From Renibacterium sp043789415 (GTDB lineage Bacteria > Actinomycetota > Actinomycetes > Actinomycetales > Micrococcaceae): DNA of 64,000 nt. This document shows, piece by piece, positions 17,905 to 26,492 of this stretch (positions within the stretch are counted from its first letter, which is position 1; every line of letters starts with the position of its first letter). The DNA lies in assembly GCF_043789415.1 (NCBI RefSeq), contig NZ_JBDLLW010000004.1:1-64000 (forward strand), in the 5' to 3' direction. The notes beneath the pieces were generated by a model. It was given only the letters and a program-made list of their open reading frames with translations. It was not told the origin of the DNA and did not search any database. Both the position numbers and the translations under genes were made by a program.

Positions 17905-18726
17905 CTACAACTCCTGAGGCAATCGTGGTGGCAGCCGATAAAGCCGGTCTGCGGCCTGGGTGACCTCGGCTCTGAGGACCAGCTGGAAGCGTTCGGCAAA
18001 GTCCTTGAGGATGAATGAGGCACTCAATCTGTGCCAGAGGGGAATCCTGCTGAACATGAAATGCCCGGCCCCACGCAGCTTCACATAGAAGATCTCACGG
18101 GTCAGCGTCGAGGCTCTTTCGGCGTACCGTTGGGACGACGGCGCGCTGGTCCAGCGGTCCTTGTCGCCGTGCATGATCAGCAGCTTGCGGCCGCGTACCG
18201 ATTCGATAGTGGATTCAGCATCGGTCCAAGGAGCTAGTGAGACGACGGTATCGACGCATTCGTCGTCGGCTACTGCGAGCGCCACCGAGCCTCCCATGGA
18301 ATGGCCGATCAAATAGACCGGGAGTCCGGGATGCTCCTGGTGAATTTTCTGCAAGGCCCAGCGGGCATCTTGCAGAGGCGAGCGTTCTTCGCCGTTCCAG
18401 CCGCGTACCCGATTGCGCAGCGACCAGACGGCGAGCCCATGAGCTGCGCCCCAACGATGCAGCAGACGGGCAAAAGGGATCATCCTGGAGGGGCTGAGGT
18501 GCCGGGCACGCACCGGCTCATAGGAATTCGCCCGCCCGCCGTGCAAAACCAGCACGACGGCTCGGACTGTTCCCTGGGCGGGTCTGATGGTCAGCACCGG
18601 GGCATGCGCCAGGGAGTTCTGCGGTTCTTCATCCGCTTCATTGATCTTGCGATTGAACACACTACCTCTTCCGAATAACAACGCCATCCGCGAGGGCGAT
18701 TCATCTCCCATAACCATATCTGGCAT
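17905..18726 (-). CDS. Alpha/beta hydrolase (lysophospholipase/esterase-like)
   Basis: Up to 273 residues. It has LVLHGG near 60, the nucleophile elbow GHSMGG near 142, a late Asp in MHGDKDRW and His in GAGHFMF. The start is uncertain: ATGs at 18726, 18717, 18711 and 18687 are in frame and none has a clear ribosome site. It is the first gene of the operon with DUF1295 and PlsC-like genes, which suggests a lipid or fatty-acyl substrate. This is inferred from context only. Confidence 0.78.
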   Translation of the reverse strand: MPDMVMGDESPSRMALLFGRGSVFNRKINEADEEPQNSLAHAPVLTIRPAQGTVRAVVLVLHGGRANSYEPVRARHLSPSRMIPFARLLHRWGAAHGLAVWSLRNRVRGWNGEERSPLQDARWALQKIHQEHPGLPVYLIGHSMGGSVALAVADDECVDTVVSLAPWTDAESTIESVRGRKLLIMHGDKDRWTSAPSSQRYAERASTLTREIFYVKLRGAGHFMFSRIPLWHRLSASFILKDFAERFQLVLRAEVTQAADRLYRLPPRLPQEL

Positions 18727-18806
18727 AACACCCCGGCGATGCCGTCAATCTGAGAGCCGTTCTCAGGTAGGCTTCGGCTGAGACGGGGTCACAGGAGGTT
18801 ATGGTC

Positions 18807-20132
18807 ATGACACATGGACACTCGCATCTGAACATCACTGGTTCGGAGCCCGCGTTGAGCCGGATGGGTCGCAAGGCGAAACGTCGTGCTGGCCTGGTGC
18901 TGGGTGCGATCTTGGTGCCTATCGGCGTGGCTGCGATCGTGCTGATGATCGTGCTCTGGCCCAGCGGTAAAGCGGCCGATGTGCAATTGAGTAGTCCCTA
19001 TGCGGCGGCGCCCGGGGCGAGCATCGACACCGGGAAGGTGCAGCGCACCGCGCAGGAGAGTTGCCCTGGGAATGCCACCAGCCCGAGCAGCTGTCTGATC
19101 GCCTACACCCAACCCGATGCTGGCGGGAACCCGGTGCCGGTCTTGATCAGTCCGGAGATCGCCAAATCTCCGGGCGTCAATGCCGGGGACACCCTCCGTT
19201 ACGTCAATCTCTCCAAGCTGGGGCCGAACCAGAATGGTCCGGCCTACGTCTTCATGGACTTCGTGCGCGGTGTGCCGATGGTGCTGCTCGCCTTGATCTA
19301 CGCCGTGGTGGTGATTGCGGTGGCTCGCTGGAGGGGTCTGCGCGCGCTGCTTGGTCTGATAGCGGCCTACCTGGTGCTGGCCTTCTTCATCCTGCCCGGC
19401 TTGGTGGAGGGCAAACCCGCCCTGCTCTTAGCGGTAGTCGGTTCGACGGTGATCATGTTCGGTGTGCTCTATTTCTCCCACGGGCTCTCGGCACGCACTT
19501 CAACAGCGTTGATCGGTACGCTTTTCGGTCTCGCTATGACGGCGGGAATTGCGGCTTGGGCCACCGGCTTCACGCATCTCACCGGTTCGAGCGACCACAA
19601 TGCCTATCAACTGCAAACCGTGGCCGGGCAGCTCTCGCTTTCCGGAATGATCACCTGTGGTCTGATCATCGCCGGTCTGGGGGTGCTCAACGACGTGACG
19701 ATCACCCAGTCCTCGGCGGTCTGGGAACTGTACGAACTGGCGCCGGAATCCTCCGCCCGGAAACTCTTCTCTTCAGCGATGCGCATTGGCCGGGACCATA
19801 TCGCCTCCACCGTGTACACCATCGCCTTTGCCTATGCGGGCAGCGCGCTTCCCGTGCTGATCATGGTCTCCTTGTACCATTTGCCGATCTTCGAGGCTCT
19901 GACGAGTGCGGAACTGGCTGAGGAAATCGTTCGGACGCTGGTGGGTTCCATCGGCCTGGTGCTGGCCATCCCGGTCACGACGGCGGTGGCAGTGCTGGTG
20001 GTTAAGGCGAGTGGTTCAAGAGGTCAAGTGGCCCCGGCCGCCATTGAGCCGATCATCACGAGTCTGGCGTCCACCGATCAGGCCCTGGTAACTCGGAGGA
20101 GTCTAACCAAGGGCGATCAGCCCGGTGAGTAA
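18807..20132 (+). CDS. YibE/F family multi-pass membrane protein
   Basis: About 441 residues. A His-containing N-terminus (THGHSHLN) and one membrane segment precede a soluble loop with two Cys residues. Then come seven or so transmembrane segments with motifs RWRGLRALLGL, LSARTSTALIGTLFGL, GLGVLNDVTITQSSAVWEL and SAMRIGRDHIASTVYTIAFAYAG, typical of YibE/F. The family's function is unsettled; a transport role has been suggested. AGGAGG at 18793-18798 fits ATG 18807 better than ATG 18801. The 3' end overlaps the convergent acetyltransferase gene by 30 bp. Confidence 0.82.
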   Translation: MTHGHSHLNITGSEPALSRMGRKAKRRAGLVLGAILVPIGVAAIVLMIVLWPSGKAADVQLSSPYAAAPGASIDTGKVQRTAQESCPGNATSPSSCLIAYTQPDAGGNPVPVLISPEIAKSPGVNAGDTLRYVNLSKLGPNQNGPAYVFMDFVRGVPMVLLALIYAVVVIAVARWRGLRALLGLIAAYLVLAFFILPGLVEGKPALLLAVVGSTVIMFGVLYFSHGLSARTSTALIGTLFGLAMTAGIAAWATGFTHLTGSSDHNAYQLQTVAGQLSLSGMITCGLIIAGLGVLNDVTITQSSAVWELYELAPESSARKLFSSAMRIGRDHIASTVYTIAFAYAGSALPVLIMVSLYHLPIFEALTSAELAEEIVRTLVGSIGLVLAIPVTTAVAVLVVKASGSRGQVAPAAIEPIITSLASTDQALVTRRSLTKGDQPGE

Positions 20133-20699
20133 TTCCTCGCTCAACTCTCGATCAGCATAGATTCGGCGGGGCAGTTCGGTGGTCTCGGTAGGCAATGTCG
20201 CACCAGCTGTTCGCCCCGGCTGATCCGCTGCGGCACTTTTCATCCAGCACAATCTCAGACCGATTTTCTCCAGCACCGCGATCGAAGCGGGATTGTTCTC
20301 CAGAACCCTCGCGGTGACGGCGTGTTGCGGCGCGGCGTCTGCTGCTAGTTCCAGGGCCGCACGTGAAAGCTCAGTGGCCAGGCCTGCACCCCAGCTTGCC
20401 GGAGTGAGCCGGTAGCCCAGGTTCCAGGCGTCACCGACTGTCCTGACGATTCCGCCGTTGCCGATGAAGCTGCCCGCAGCCAGGTCATTGATCGGCTTGC
20501 GCAGCCTGACCGCCCATAAACCGGCGTGGTACTTCTCCCAGTTCTCCGCAGAGCGCGCCAGCAGCTGCTCAGTTTGGGCGAGTTCAGTGTGCCGCCCCGA
20601 CGGCAAATGCTGCCAAGTTCCCGGGTCTGTGTACACCTGATGGGCTTCTTCCAGGTCTGCCGGTCCTAGCGGTGACAAGCTCAGTCGTTCAGTCAGCAT
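20103..20699 (-). CDS. RimJ/RimL-type GNAT acetyltransferase
   Basis: A 198-residue GNAT protein. It opens with LTERLSLSPLGPADLEEAHQVY, shows IGNGGIVRTVG and the GYRLTPASWGAGLATE segment (acetyl-CoA loop), then VLENNPASIAVLEKIGL, all typical of RimJ/RimL-like enzymes that acetylate N-terminal amines or small molecules. CATACT lies 6 nt before the ATG and no ribosome site is seen, so it may be leaderless. Its last 30 bases overlap the end of the YibE/F gene on the other strand. Confidence 0.82.
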   Translation of the reverse strand: MLTERLSLSPLGPADLEEAHQVYTDPGTWQHLPSGRHTELAQTEQLLARSAENWEKYHAGLWAVRLRKPINDLAAGSFIGNGGIVRTVGDAWNLGYRLTPASWGAGLATELSRAALELAADAAPQHAVTARVLENNPASIAVLEKIGLRLCWMKSAAADQPGRTAGATLPTETTELPRRIYADRELSEELLTGLIALG

Positions 20700-20718
20700 C
20701 TTCCCAGTATGTCCCAGG

Positions 20719-20793
20719 GCTCTGACGTGTCCCAGCGTTCTGACAGTGCAGGGTTCTGACAGTCCAGCGGCATCGCGATATGACAGATGTCAT
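20719..20793 (+). promoter_or_regulatory. Direct repeats and palindrome upstream of the ABC/two-component operon
   Basis: GTTCTGACAGT occurs at 20737-20747 and 20753-20763, with a weaker copy at 20719-20729. ATGACAGATGTCAT at 20780-20793 has perfect 6-bp arms around a GA centre. They lie about 100-170 bp before the first operon gene. They could bind the operon's own NarL-type regulator (inference). Confidence 0.45.
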
Positions 20794-20888
20794 CCGGAGT
20801 CGATGACAGCCGTTTGCGATCATTCGGCGGCCAACGGCAGATGATGTTAGGGAAGGCACCAGAGGGGTGCCGCAGAAAGAGGCTATCA

Positions 20889-21389
20889 ATGTCCCCGCAG
20901 ATCGTTCTGAACTTCTTGCTAGCGGCAGCAGTGCTCTGCTGGATCCTCTACCGGCAGCTTCAGCCCAAGCCGATCCGTGAACGCCGTCCTTACAGCCTGA
21001 TGCTCATCCTTGGCGTGCTGGGCTTGGTCCAGATCGTCCAGCTGGCGGGCAAGGCGGATATCTCCGCTGCTGGGTATACCGCCTTGCTGATCGGTCTGCT
21101 GACCGGTGCCGCTTTTGGCTGGTTACGCGGGCGCCTGGTGCATCTCTGGCGAGCCGAGGACGGCACGCTGATGCGCCAGGGGAACTGGGTGACCGTGCTG
21201 CTGTGGATTGTCGGCATCGCGATTCATCTGGGTATCGACTGGCTGGGTGTCCGGATGTCGCCACCGAGTCAAGCCGCTGCAGCCGAGACTCTGGGGACCA
21301 CCGGCATCCTGCTCTATCTCGCGGTCGCTCTCGCGGCCCAGCGCTTCTCCACCCTCTCCCGAATCCCCGCGGCCAGCAGGCCTCGCTGA
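20889..21389 (+). CDS. Small multi-pass membrane protein (CcdC/DUF1453-like, tentative)
   Basis: 166 residues with about five hydrophobic segments and an early YRQLQPKPIRERRPYSLM loop, reminiscent of CcdC/DUF1453 membrane proteins. I am not certain of the family. AAAGAGG precedes the ATG by about eight bases. It is the first of five closely spaced genes (ABC ATPase 11 nt downstream), so it may be an accessory membrane component of the transporter or its sensor. Confidence 0.6.
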   Translation: MSPQIVLNFLLAAAVLCWILYRQLQPKPIRERRPYSLMLILGVLGLVQIVQLAGKADISAAGYTALLIGLLTGAAFGWLRGRLVHLWRAEDGTLMRQGNWVTVLLWIVGIAIHLGIDWLGVRMSPPSQAAAAETLGTTGILLYLAVALAAQRFSTLSRIPAASRPR

Positions 21390-21400
21390 AAGGACCGACC

Positions 21401-22354
21401 ATGAGCCAACTAGCAGGAACAGCACGAAACAACACAGAAAGCGACCAGCGGATCCACTATGCTGTGGATGCCGAGGGGCTGCAGAAGTCCTATGGCAAGG
21501 TCAAAGCCGTCGACGGCATCGACCTGCGCATCCGACCGGGGGAGATCGTCGCCTTCCTGGGCCCCAACGGCGCAGGTAAGACCACGACCATCGACATGCT
21601 CCTCGGGCTGTCGAAACCCGATCACGGCAGCATCATCGTCTACGGCAAGAACCCACGTCAAGCGATCGCGCACGGCCAGGTCTCTGCGGTGATGCAGACC
21701 GGCGGGCTGCTCAAGGACCTGACGGTGCGGGAGACCGTGGCGCTCACCGCCTCGCTGTTCGCCGAAGCCCGTCCGGTTGACGAGTGCCTGGAGCGGGCGG
21801 GTATTAAGGAAATCGCTGATCGGATGGTCTTCAAGTGCTCGGGCGGTCAGCAGCAGCGACTGCGCTTCGCGATGGCCCTGGTCTCCGATCCGGGACTGCT
21901 CATCCTCGACGAACCGACCACCGGGATGGACGTCGAAGGCCGTCGAGAGTTCTGGAACGCGATCCACACCGACGCCCGGCGCGGTCGCACCGTGATCTTC
22001 GCAACGCACTATCTCGATGAGGCGGACGCCTATGCCGATCGGATCATCCTGGTGCGCAGGGGCAAGATCGTTGCCGATGGCACCAGCGCTGAGATCAAAG
22101 CCCTCGCCTCGGGCCGCACGGTGCGGGCCACGGCGTCGAACCTGCATCAGACGGCGCTCGCGGCGATGCCCGGCGTCGACCACGTCGAACTGCGCGCCGG
22201 CGCGGTCACCGTGCAGACCAAGGATTCCGACGCCGTCGCCCGGTATCTGCTCAACCACACCGACGCGAAAGACCTGGAGATCACTTCCCACAATTTGGAA
22301 GACGCCTTCCTGGCCTTGACCTCCGACGAGCCGGTTTCGGCCGTCAGCAAATAA
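21401..22354 (+). CDS. ABC transporter ATP-binding protein
   Basis: A 317-residue ATPase. Walker A GPNGAGKTTT lies near residue 54, the Q-loop in VMQTGG, the signature CSGGQQQRL near 147, Walker B LLILDEPTTGMD near 168 and the switch His in FATHYLDEAD. The C-terminal 90 residues are the extension seen in ABC-2 drug and lantibiotic exporters (DrrA/YvfR type). AAAGGA precedes the ATG. It pairs with the permease encoded 26 nt downstream. Confidence 0.88.
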   Translation: MSQLAGTARNNTESDQRIHYAVDAEGLQKSYGKVKAVDGIDLRIRPGEIVAFLGPNGAGKTTTIDMLLGLSKPDHGSIIVYGKNPRQAIAHGQVSAVMQTGGLLKDLTVRETVALTASLFAEARPVDECLERAGIKEIADRMVFKCSGGQQQRLRFAMALVSDPGLLILDEPTTGMDVEGRREFWNAIHTDARRGRTVIFATHYLDEADAYADRIILVRRGKIVADGTSAEIKALASGRTVRATASNLHQTALAAMPGVDHVELRAGAVTVQTKDSDAVARYLLNHTDAKDLEITSHNLEDAFLALTSDEPVSAVSK

Positions 22355-22380
22355 CTTCAGCCCAGATTTAAGGAGCAGTC

Positions 22381-23190
22381 ATGAGCGCAGTCAGCAGTAT
22401 TCCCGAAAGCATTTCTACGGAGCGTCGCGTCCCCCCGCTGGGCGGCTTCAACCTCACCCTGCTCGGCATTGAGATGAAAAGGCGTTTGCGCAATCGCCGC
22501 AACGTCGTGTTCGCGATGATCTTGCCAGTGGCGATGTTCCTGATCATCGGCCTGCAGGTCAAGGACACCCCCTTGGACCCCAGCCATCCGATCAGCGCGG
22601 GTGGTCAGTCCGTGGCTTCCTACATCATGCTCTCGATGGCGGTCTACGGTTGCATGATCACCGCCACTTCCGCCGGTGGCGCGGTGGCTATCGAACGGTC
22701 GATGGGCTGGAGCAGGCAGTTACGGCTCACCCCGCTCAGCCCGGTGGCGAATATTGCGGTGAAGATCGTCGGAGCCCTGGTACTGGGGGCGATCGCCATC
22801 GTCGCTGTCTACATTGCGGGCTACGCCATCGGCGTCCGGATGGCACCGCATATCTGGGTGATCGGGGCGCTCGCGGCCCTGCTGGGCTCCCTGGTGTTCA
22901 CCGCCTTGGGACTACTGGTGGGCTACCTTGTGCCGAGCGAGAACGTCATGCAGTTCATGGGCCCGGCGATCGCTTTCCTGGCGCTTTTCGGCGGACTGTT
23001 CTTCCCGCTCGACGGCTGGATGAAGCAGGTCGGAGTCTGGACGCCGACCTACGGCATCGGGGAGATCGCCCGCGCTCCGCTGACCGGAGCCGACTTCAAC
23101 TGGCTCTCACTGGCGAACGTCGCGCTTTGGCTGGCGATCTTCACGGTGGGAGCGGCACTGGCCTTTCGGCGCGATACCAAACGGGTCTGA
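22381..23190 (+). CDS. ABC-2 type transporter permease
   Basis: A 269-residue integral membrane protein with six predicted segments. The pattern is a cytosolic N-terminus (LGIEMKRRLRNRRNVVFAMILPVAMF), a short extracytoplasmic loop and the IERSMGWSRQLRLTPLSP coupling region. The last segments include GLFFPLDGWMKQVGVWTPTYGI. This is the YvfS/DrrB-like ABC-2 permease family. TAAGGAG precedes the ATG. Its neighbours suggest drug, peptide or lipid export sensed by the downstream two-component system. Confidence 0.85.
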   Translation: MSAVSSIPESISTERRVPPLGGFNLTLLGIEMKRRLRNRRNVVFAMILPVAMFLIIGLQVKDTPLDPSHPISAGGQSVASYIMLSMAVYGCMITATSAGGAVAIERSMGWSRQLRLTPLSPVANIAVKIVGALVLGAIAIVAVYIAGYAIGVRMAPHIWVIGALAALLGSLVFTALGLLVGYLVPSENVMQFMGPAIAFLALFGGLFFPLDGWMKQVGVWTPTYGIGEIARAPLTGADFNWLSLANVALWLAIFTVGAALAFRRDTKRV

Positions 23191-23192
23191 CG

Positions 23193-23198
23193 TAAGGT
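23193..23198 (+). promoter_or_regulatory. Leaderless -10 box of the histidine kinase gene
   Basis: TAAGGT ends 6 nt before GTG 23205, right after the permease stop codon. Confidence 0.5.
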
Positions 23199-23204
23199 AG
23201 CCCT

Positions 23205-24419
23205 GTGTCCGATCAGCCAGCAGCCGCCCAGCACAAGGTCAACGACCTCGACAGCGAGTTCAGCCATCTGAAGAACCGGGTCAGCTGGATGGCGCAGGAC
23301 GTCCGGCAGGCGCTCAGTCCACGCGAATTGCTGACCTCTGCCGGTCCGCGGCGCTGGTACACCGGGGCCGGGATCGCAGTGTTGGTCTGGGGGTTGAACA
23401 GCGCGCCTTCGCTGTTCAACCAGCACAGGGCGGGCGGCGAGACCTTCGGCTATCTGCTGATCAGCGCGCTGATGCTCATCGGCTTCATGGTCATTCCGCC
23501 GCTCAGCTGGGGGCGGAGCGAAACCTTCAAGGTAGCAGCCCTGGCAGTTCTGCTGGTGCTCGGCGGAGTCTCCTTGATCTTCTCCGGGCCCTCGGGCGGC
23601 TGGTTCGCCACTTTCATCACCGTCTGCGCCGCGATGCAGCAGTATCGAGGGCGCAATACGATCTGGATCCTGATTTCCATCGTCGTGCTGATCGTGATCT
23701 CGCAACTCGTGATGGGGACCTCCTTCGAAGACGCGCTGTCGATGGCCGCGGTGGCCGGATCTATTGGGGCGATGATGATGGCTTTCTCCCGGCAGATTCA
23801 AGCCCTGCGAATACTGCGGACCACTCAGCAGGAGTTAGCCGATGTCGCGGTCAAAGAGGAGCGGAACCGGGTGGCCCGGGATATGCACGATATTCTTGGC
23901 CACTCGCTGACGGTGATCGCGGTGAAAGCCGAACTCGCTGGGAAGTTGCTCGAAGCTGCCCCGGAGCGCGCCGCCGCCGAGATCCATGATGTCGAAGAGC
24001 TGGCTAGAGGCGCACTCGTCGACGTGCGGGCCACTGTCGGGGGCTACCGTAGCGTCAATATTCTCTCCGAACTGGCAAACGCCCGAGCTGCTCTGACGGC
24101 GGTGGGGATCGAGGCTGAATTGCCGGGCGCTGCCGACGAAGTGCCAGCGAAATACCGTGAACTCTTCGGCTGGGCATTGCGTGAAGGGGTGACGAATATC
24201 GTCCGGCACTCCTCCGCGAATCGTGCGATCGTCACGATGAGCGACAGTTTCATTCAGATTGACGACGACGGCGTGGGCCTTTCGCAGCCCAGCGCCACGC
24301 AGACCGCGAACGGCCTCAGCGGATTACGGGAACGGGTCGAGGCACAGCAAGCCTCTTTGTCAATGGGGCGCTCGGGACTAGGGGAGCACGGCGGGTTTCG
24401 GCTCAGGATTGACCTGTGA
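23205..24419 (+). CDS. DesK/NarX-type sensor histidine kinase
   Basis: 404 residues: a cytosolic N-terminus, about six membrane segments (55-195), then a HisKA_3 dimerisation domain with phospho-acceptor His228 in RNRVARDMHDILGHS. The HATPase domain shows the N-box-like LREGVTNIVRHS and the DDDGVGL G1 box. The layout is that of membrane-sensing DesK/LiaS/YvfT kinases. GTG 23205 follows TAAGGT by six bases and lacks a ribosome site, so the kinase-regulator pair may have its own leaderless promoter inside the operon. Confidence 0.88.
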   Translation: MSDQPAAAQHKVNDLDSEFSHLKNRVSWMAQDVRQALSPRELLTSAGPRRWYTGAGIAVLVWGLNSAPSLFNQHRAGGETFGYLLISALMLIGFMVIPPLSWGRSETFKVAALAVLLVLGGVSLIFSGPSGGWFATFITVCAAMQQYRGRNTIWILISIVVLIVISQLVMGTSFEDALSMAAVAGSIGAMMMAFSRQIQALRILRTTQQELADVAVKEERNRVARDMHDILGHSLTVIAVKAELAGKLLEAAPERAAAEIHDVEELARGALVDVRATVGGYRSVNILSELANARAALTAVGIEAELPGAADEVPAKYRELFGWALREGVTNIVRHSSANRAIVTMSDSFIQIDDDGVGLSQPSATQTANGLSGLRERVEAQQASLSMGRSGLGEHGGFRLRIDL

Positions 24420-24453
24420 GCGCTGAGTTAAGCCTCGCTCAGCGCCGATTCGA

Positions 24454-24459
24454 TAGATT
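24454..24459 (+). promoter_or_regulatory. Leaderless -10 box of the response regulator gene
   Basis: TAGATT ends 6 nt before ATG 24466. Confidence 0.55.
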
Positions 24460-24465
24460 GATCCC

Positions 24466-25074
24466 ATGATCCGGTTGCTGATTGCTGATGACCAGGCCCT
24501 GGTGCGCGGCGCGCTCGCAGCATTACTCGGTCTGGAGAGCGATATCGAAGTGGTCGCCGAGGTGGGTCGCGGCGATGAGGTGCTCCAAGCAGCCTTAGAA
24601 AGCGAGGCCGAGGTGGCGCTGCTCGACGTCGAAATGCCCGGACTGGACGGTATCGCCGCTGCTGCGGAGCTGAAAAGGGAACTCCCGGCCTGCAAGGTGC
24701 TGATGGTCACCACCTTTGGCAGGCCAGGATATCTGCGTCGCGCGATGCAGGCTGGAGCCAGCGGCTTCGTGGTGAAGGACACTCCTGCCCAACAACTCGC
24801 CGACGCTGTGCGCCGGGTGCATTCCGGTCTTCGGGTGGTTGATCCCACGCTCGCCGCGGAAACTCTGACCAGCGGTGAGAGCCCGCTCACCGAACGCGAA
24901 ACCGAGGTGCTGCGGGCGGCCAGTGAGGGTGGAACCGTAGCGGATATCGCCCGGGTGACTTTCCTTTCCGAAGGGACGGTGCGCAATTACCTTTCCAGCG
25001 CCATGGGGAAGACCAATGCCCGCACCCGAGCCGAAGCGGTACATCACGCCCAGGAAAACGGCTGGCTCCTCTAA
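24466..25074 (+). CDS. NarL/DesR-type response regulator
   Basis: 202 residues. The receiver domain has Asp8-Asp9 and the phosphoacceptor Asp54 in LLDVEMPGLDG, a Thr in MVTTFG and the conserved Lys in VVKD. The LuxR-type helix-turn-helix follows (LTERETEVLRAA..., GTVRNYLSSAMGKTNARTR). It is the natural partner of the kinase encoded 46 nt upstream. TAGATT lies six bases before the ATG. It is followed by the tandem repeat at 25081. Confidence 0.9.
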   Translation: MIRLLIADDQALVRGALAALLGLESDIEVVAEVGRGDEVLQAALESEAEVALLDVEMPGLDGIAAAAELKRELPACKVLMVTTFGRPGYLRRAMQAGASGFVVKDTPAQQLADAVRRVHSGLRVVDPTLAAETLTSGESPLTERETEVLRAASEGGTVADIARVTFLSEGTVRNYLSSAMGKTNARTRAEAVHHAQENGWLL

Positions 25075-25080
25075 GAGATT

Positions 25081-25210
25081 GGTGCACTCCCACAGTGTCT
25101 GACTTCGTCGCCACGGTGGGGCCCTCGTGCACCACTCTTGGTGCACTCCCACAGTGTCTGACTTCGTCGCCACGGTGGGGCCCTCGTGCACCACTCTTGG
25201 TGCACTCCCT
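25081..25210. repeat. 59-bp tandem repeat, two full copies plus a partial
   Basis: Units begin at 25081 and 25140, are identical over 59 bases, and a third copy starts at 25199 but diverges after about 12 bases. Each unit begins GGTGCAC and contains GTGCACC near its end, with inner CCAC/GTGG, so each can fold into a hairpin. It starts six bases after the regulator stop codon and may act as a terminator. Confidence 0.9.
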
Positions 25211-25219
25211 TCATGCACT

Positions 25220-25274
25220 GAGTGTGCAGATCTACATCTTATGAGGCCTTCATAACGTGCAGACCTGCACACTC
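25220..25274. promoter_or_regulatory. 55-bp imperfect palindrome upstream of dusB
   Basis: The sequence is centred on base 25247. The outer ten bases (GAGTGTGCAG / CTGCACACTC) pair perfectly and most of the inner positions also pair, with about five mismatches over 27 pairs. It could be a large hairpin or an operator; it ends 36 bases before the dusB start. Confidence 0.6.
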
Positions 25275-25310
25275 GATAGTGGATTTTGCGGGATTTGAGA
25301 GAATATCTTT

Positions 25311-26492
25311 GTGACTGTTCTTGATATCCCCGCTGCAACGGACCGTTTGGAATTGCCCCCTTTGCACTTGGGCAACATCACCGTTGACACCCCGGTGGTG
25401 CTTGCGCCGATGGCCGGTATCACCAACACAGCTTTTCGCCGGCTGTGCCGCGAGTACGGCGGCGGCCTTTACGTAGCCGAAATGGTGACTTCACGGGCCC
25501 TGGTGGAGCGCACCCCGGAGAGCCTGCGGATCATCTCGCACGACGAGGACGAGAAGGTCCGATCGGTGCAGCTCTACGGCGTGGATCCGGTGACCGTCGG
25601 CCAAGCCGTGAAGATGCTGGTCGATGAGAACCGGGCCGACCATATCGACCTGAACTTCGGCTGCCCGGTGGCCAAGGTGACCCGGCGCGGCGGCGGTGCG
25701 GCGCTGCCTTGGAAGACCGAACTCTTCAGCGCGATCGTTCGCACCGCGGTCCGCGAAGCTTCTCGTGGCGGTCTGCCGCTCACCGTGAAGATGCGCAAGG
25801 GAATCGACGACGATCACCTGACCTACCTGGAAGCCGGTCGGATTGCACGCGACGCCGGAGCTGCGGCGGTGGCGCTGCACGGCCGGACCGCGAGCCAGTT
25901 CTATTCGGGCACCGCCGATTGGTCCGCTATTGCCAGACTGCGCGAAGCCCTGCCCGATATTCCGGTGCTCGGCAACGGCGATATCTGGAGCGCCGAAGAC
26001 GCCATCCGGATGGTCCGTGAAACCGGCGTGGACGGCGTCGTGATCGGTCGGGGTTGCCAGGGCAGGCCATGGCTCTTCGGCGATCTGATGGCGGCCTTCG
26101 AAGGCAGCTCGCAACGCTTCCGGCCCGGACTCAAGGCGGTGGCAGATACCGTATACCGGCATGCGGAGCTGCTCGTGGAGACCTTCGGCGAGGAGAACAA
26201 GGCGCTGCGCGATATCCGCAAGCACATGGCCTGGTACTTCAAAGGCTATGTGGTGGGCGGTGAGCTGCGCGCCAAACTGGCCTCGGTGCCCACCCTCGAA
26301 GTGCTCCGCGGACTGCTCGATCAACTCGATATGGAATCGCCCTACCCCGGAGCCGATGCGGAGGGGCCGCGAGGCCGGGCCGGTACTCCCAAGCGCACCG
26401 CGCTGCCCGAGGGCTGGCTGAACAGCAAGGATCTGAACCAGGAGCAGCGAGCCGGTATCGCCGCCGCCGAAATGGACGTTTCGGGTGGCTGA
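25311..26492 (+). CDS. dusB: tRNA-dihydrouridine synthase
   Basis: A 393-residue FMN enzyme that reduces uridine in the tRNA D-loop. The TIM-barrel start LAPMAGITNTAFRRLC, the catalytic Cys in NFGCPVAKVTRRGGG (about residue 118), the KMRKGID strand, HGRT and the NGDIWSAEDA and GRGCQGRPW phosphate-binding motifs are all present. The GTG at 25311 has no ribosome site; GAGAAT lies six bases upstream. The dgt gene begins inside its last codons, so the two are coupled. Confidence 0.92.
   Translation: MTVLDIPAATDRLELPPLHLGNITVDTPVVLAPMAGITNTAFRRLCREYGGGLYVAEMVTSRALVERTPESLRIISHDEDEKVRSVQLYGVDPVTVGQAVKMLVDENRADHIDLNFGCPVAKVTRRGGGAALPWKTELFSAIVRTAVREASRGGLPLTVKMRKGIDDDHLTYLEAGRIARDAGAAAVALHGRTASQFYSGTADWSAIARLREALPDIPVLGNGDIWSAEDAIRMVRETGVDGVVIGRGCQGRPWLFGDLMAAFEGSSQRFRPGLKAVADTVYRHAELLVETFGEENKALRDIRKHMAWYFKGYVVGGELRAKLASVPTLEVLRGLLDQLDMESPYPGADAEGPRGRAGTPKRTALPEGWLNSKDLNQEQRAGIAAAEMDVSGG

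Noticed and set aside
25081..25210. Tandem repeat considered as a CRISPR array
   Set aside because: Only two full copies directly abut, with no spacers and no cas genes.
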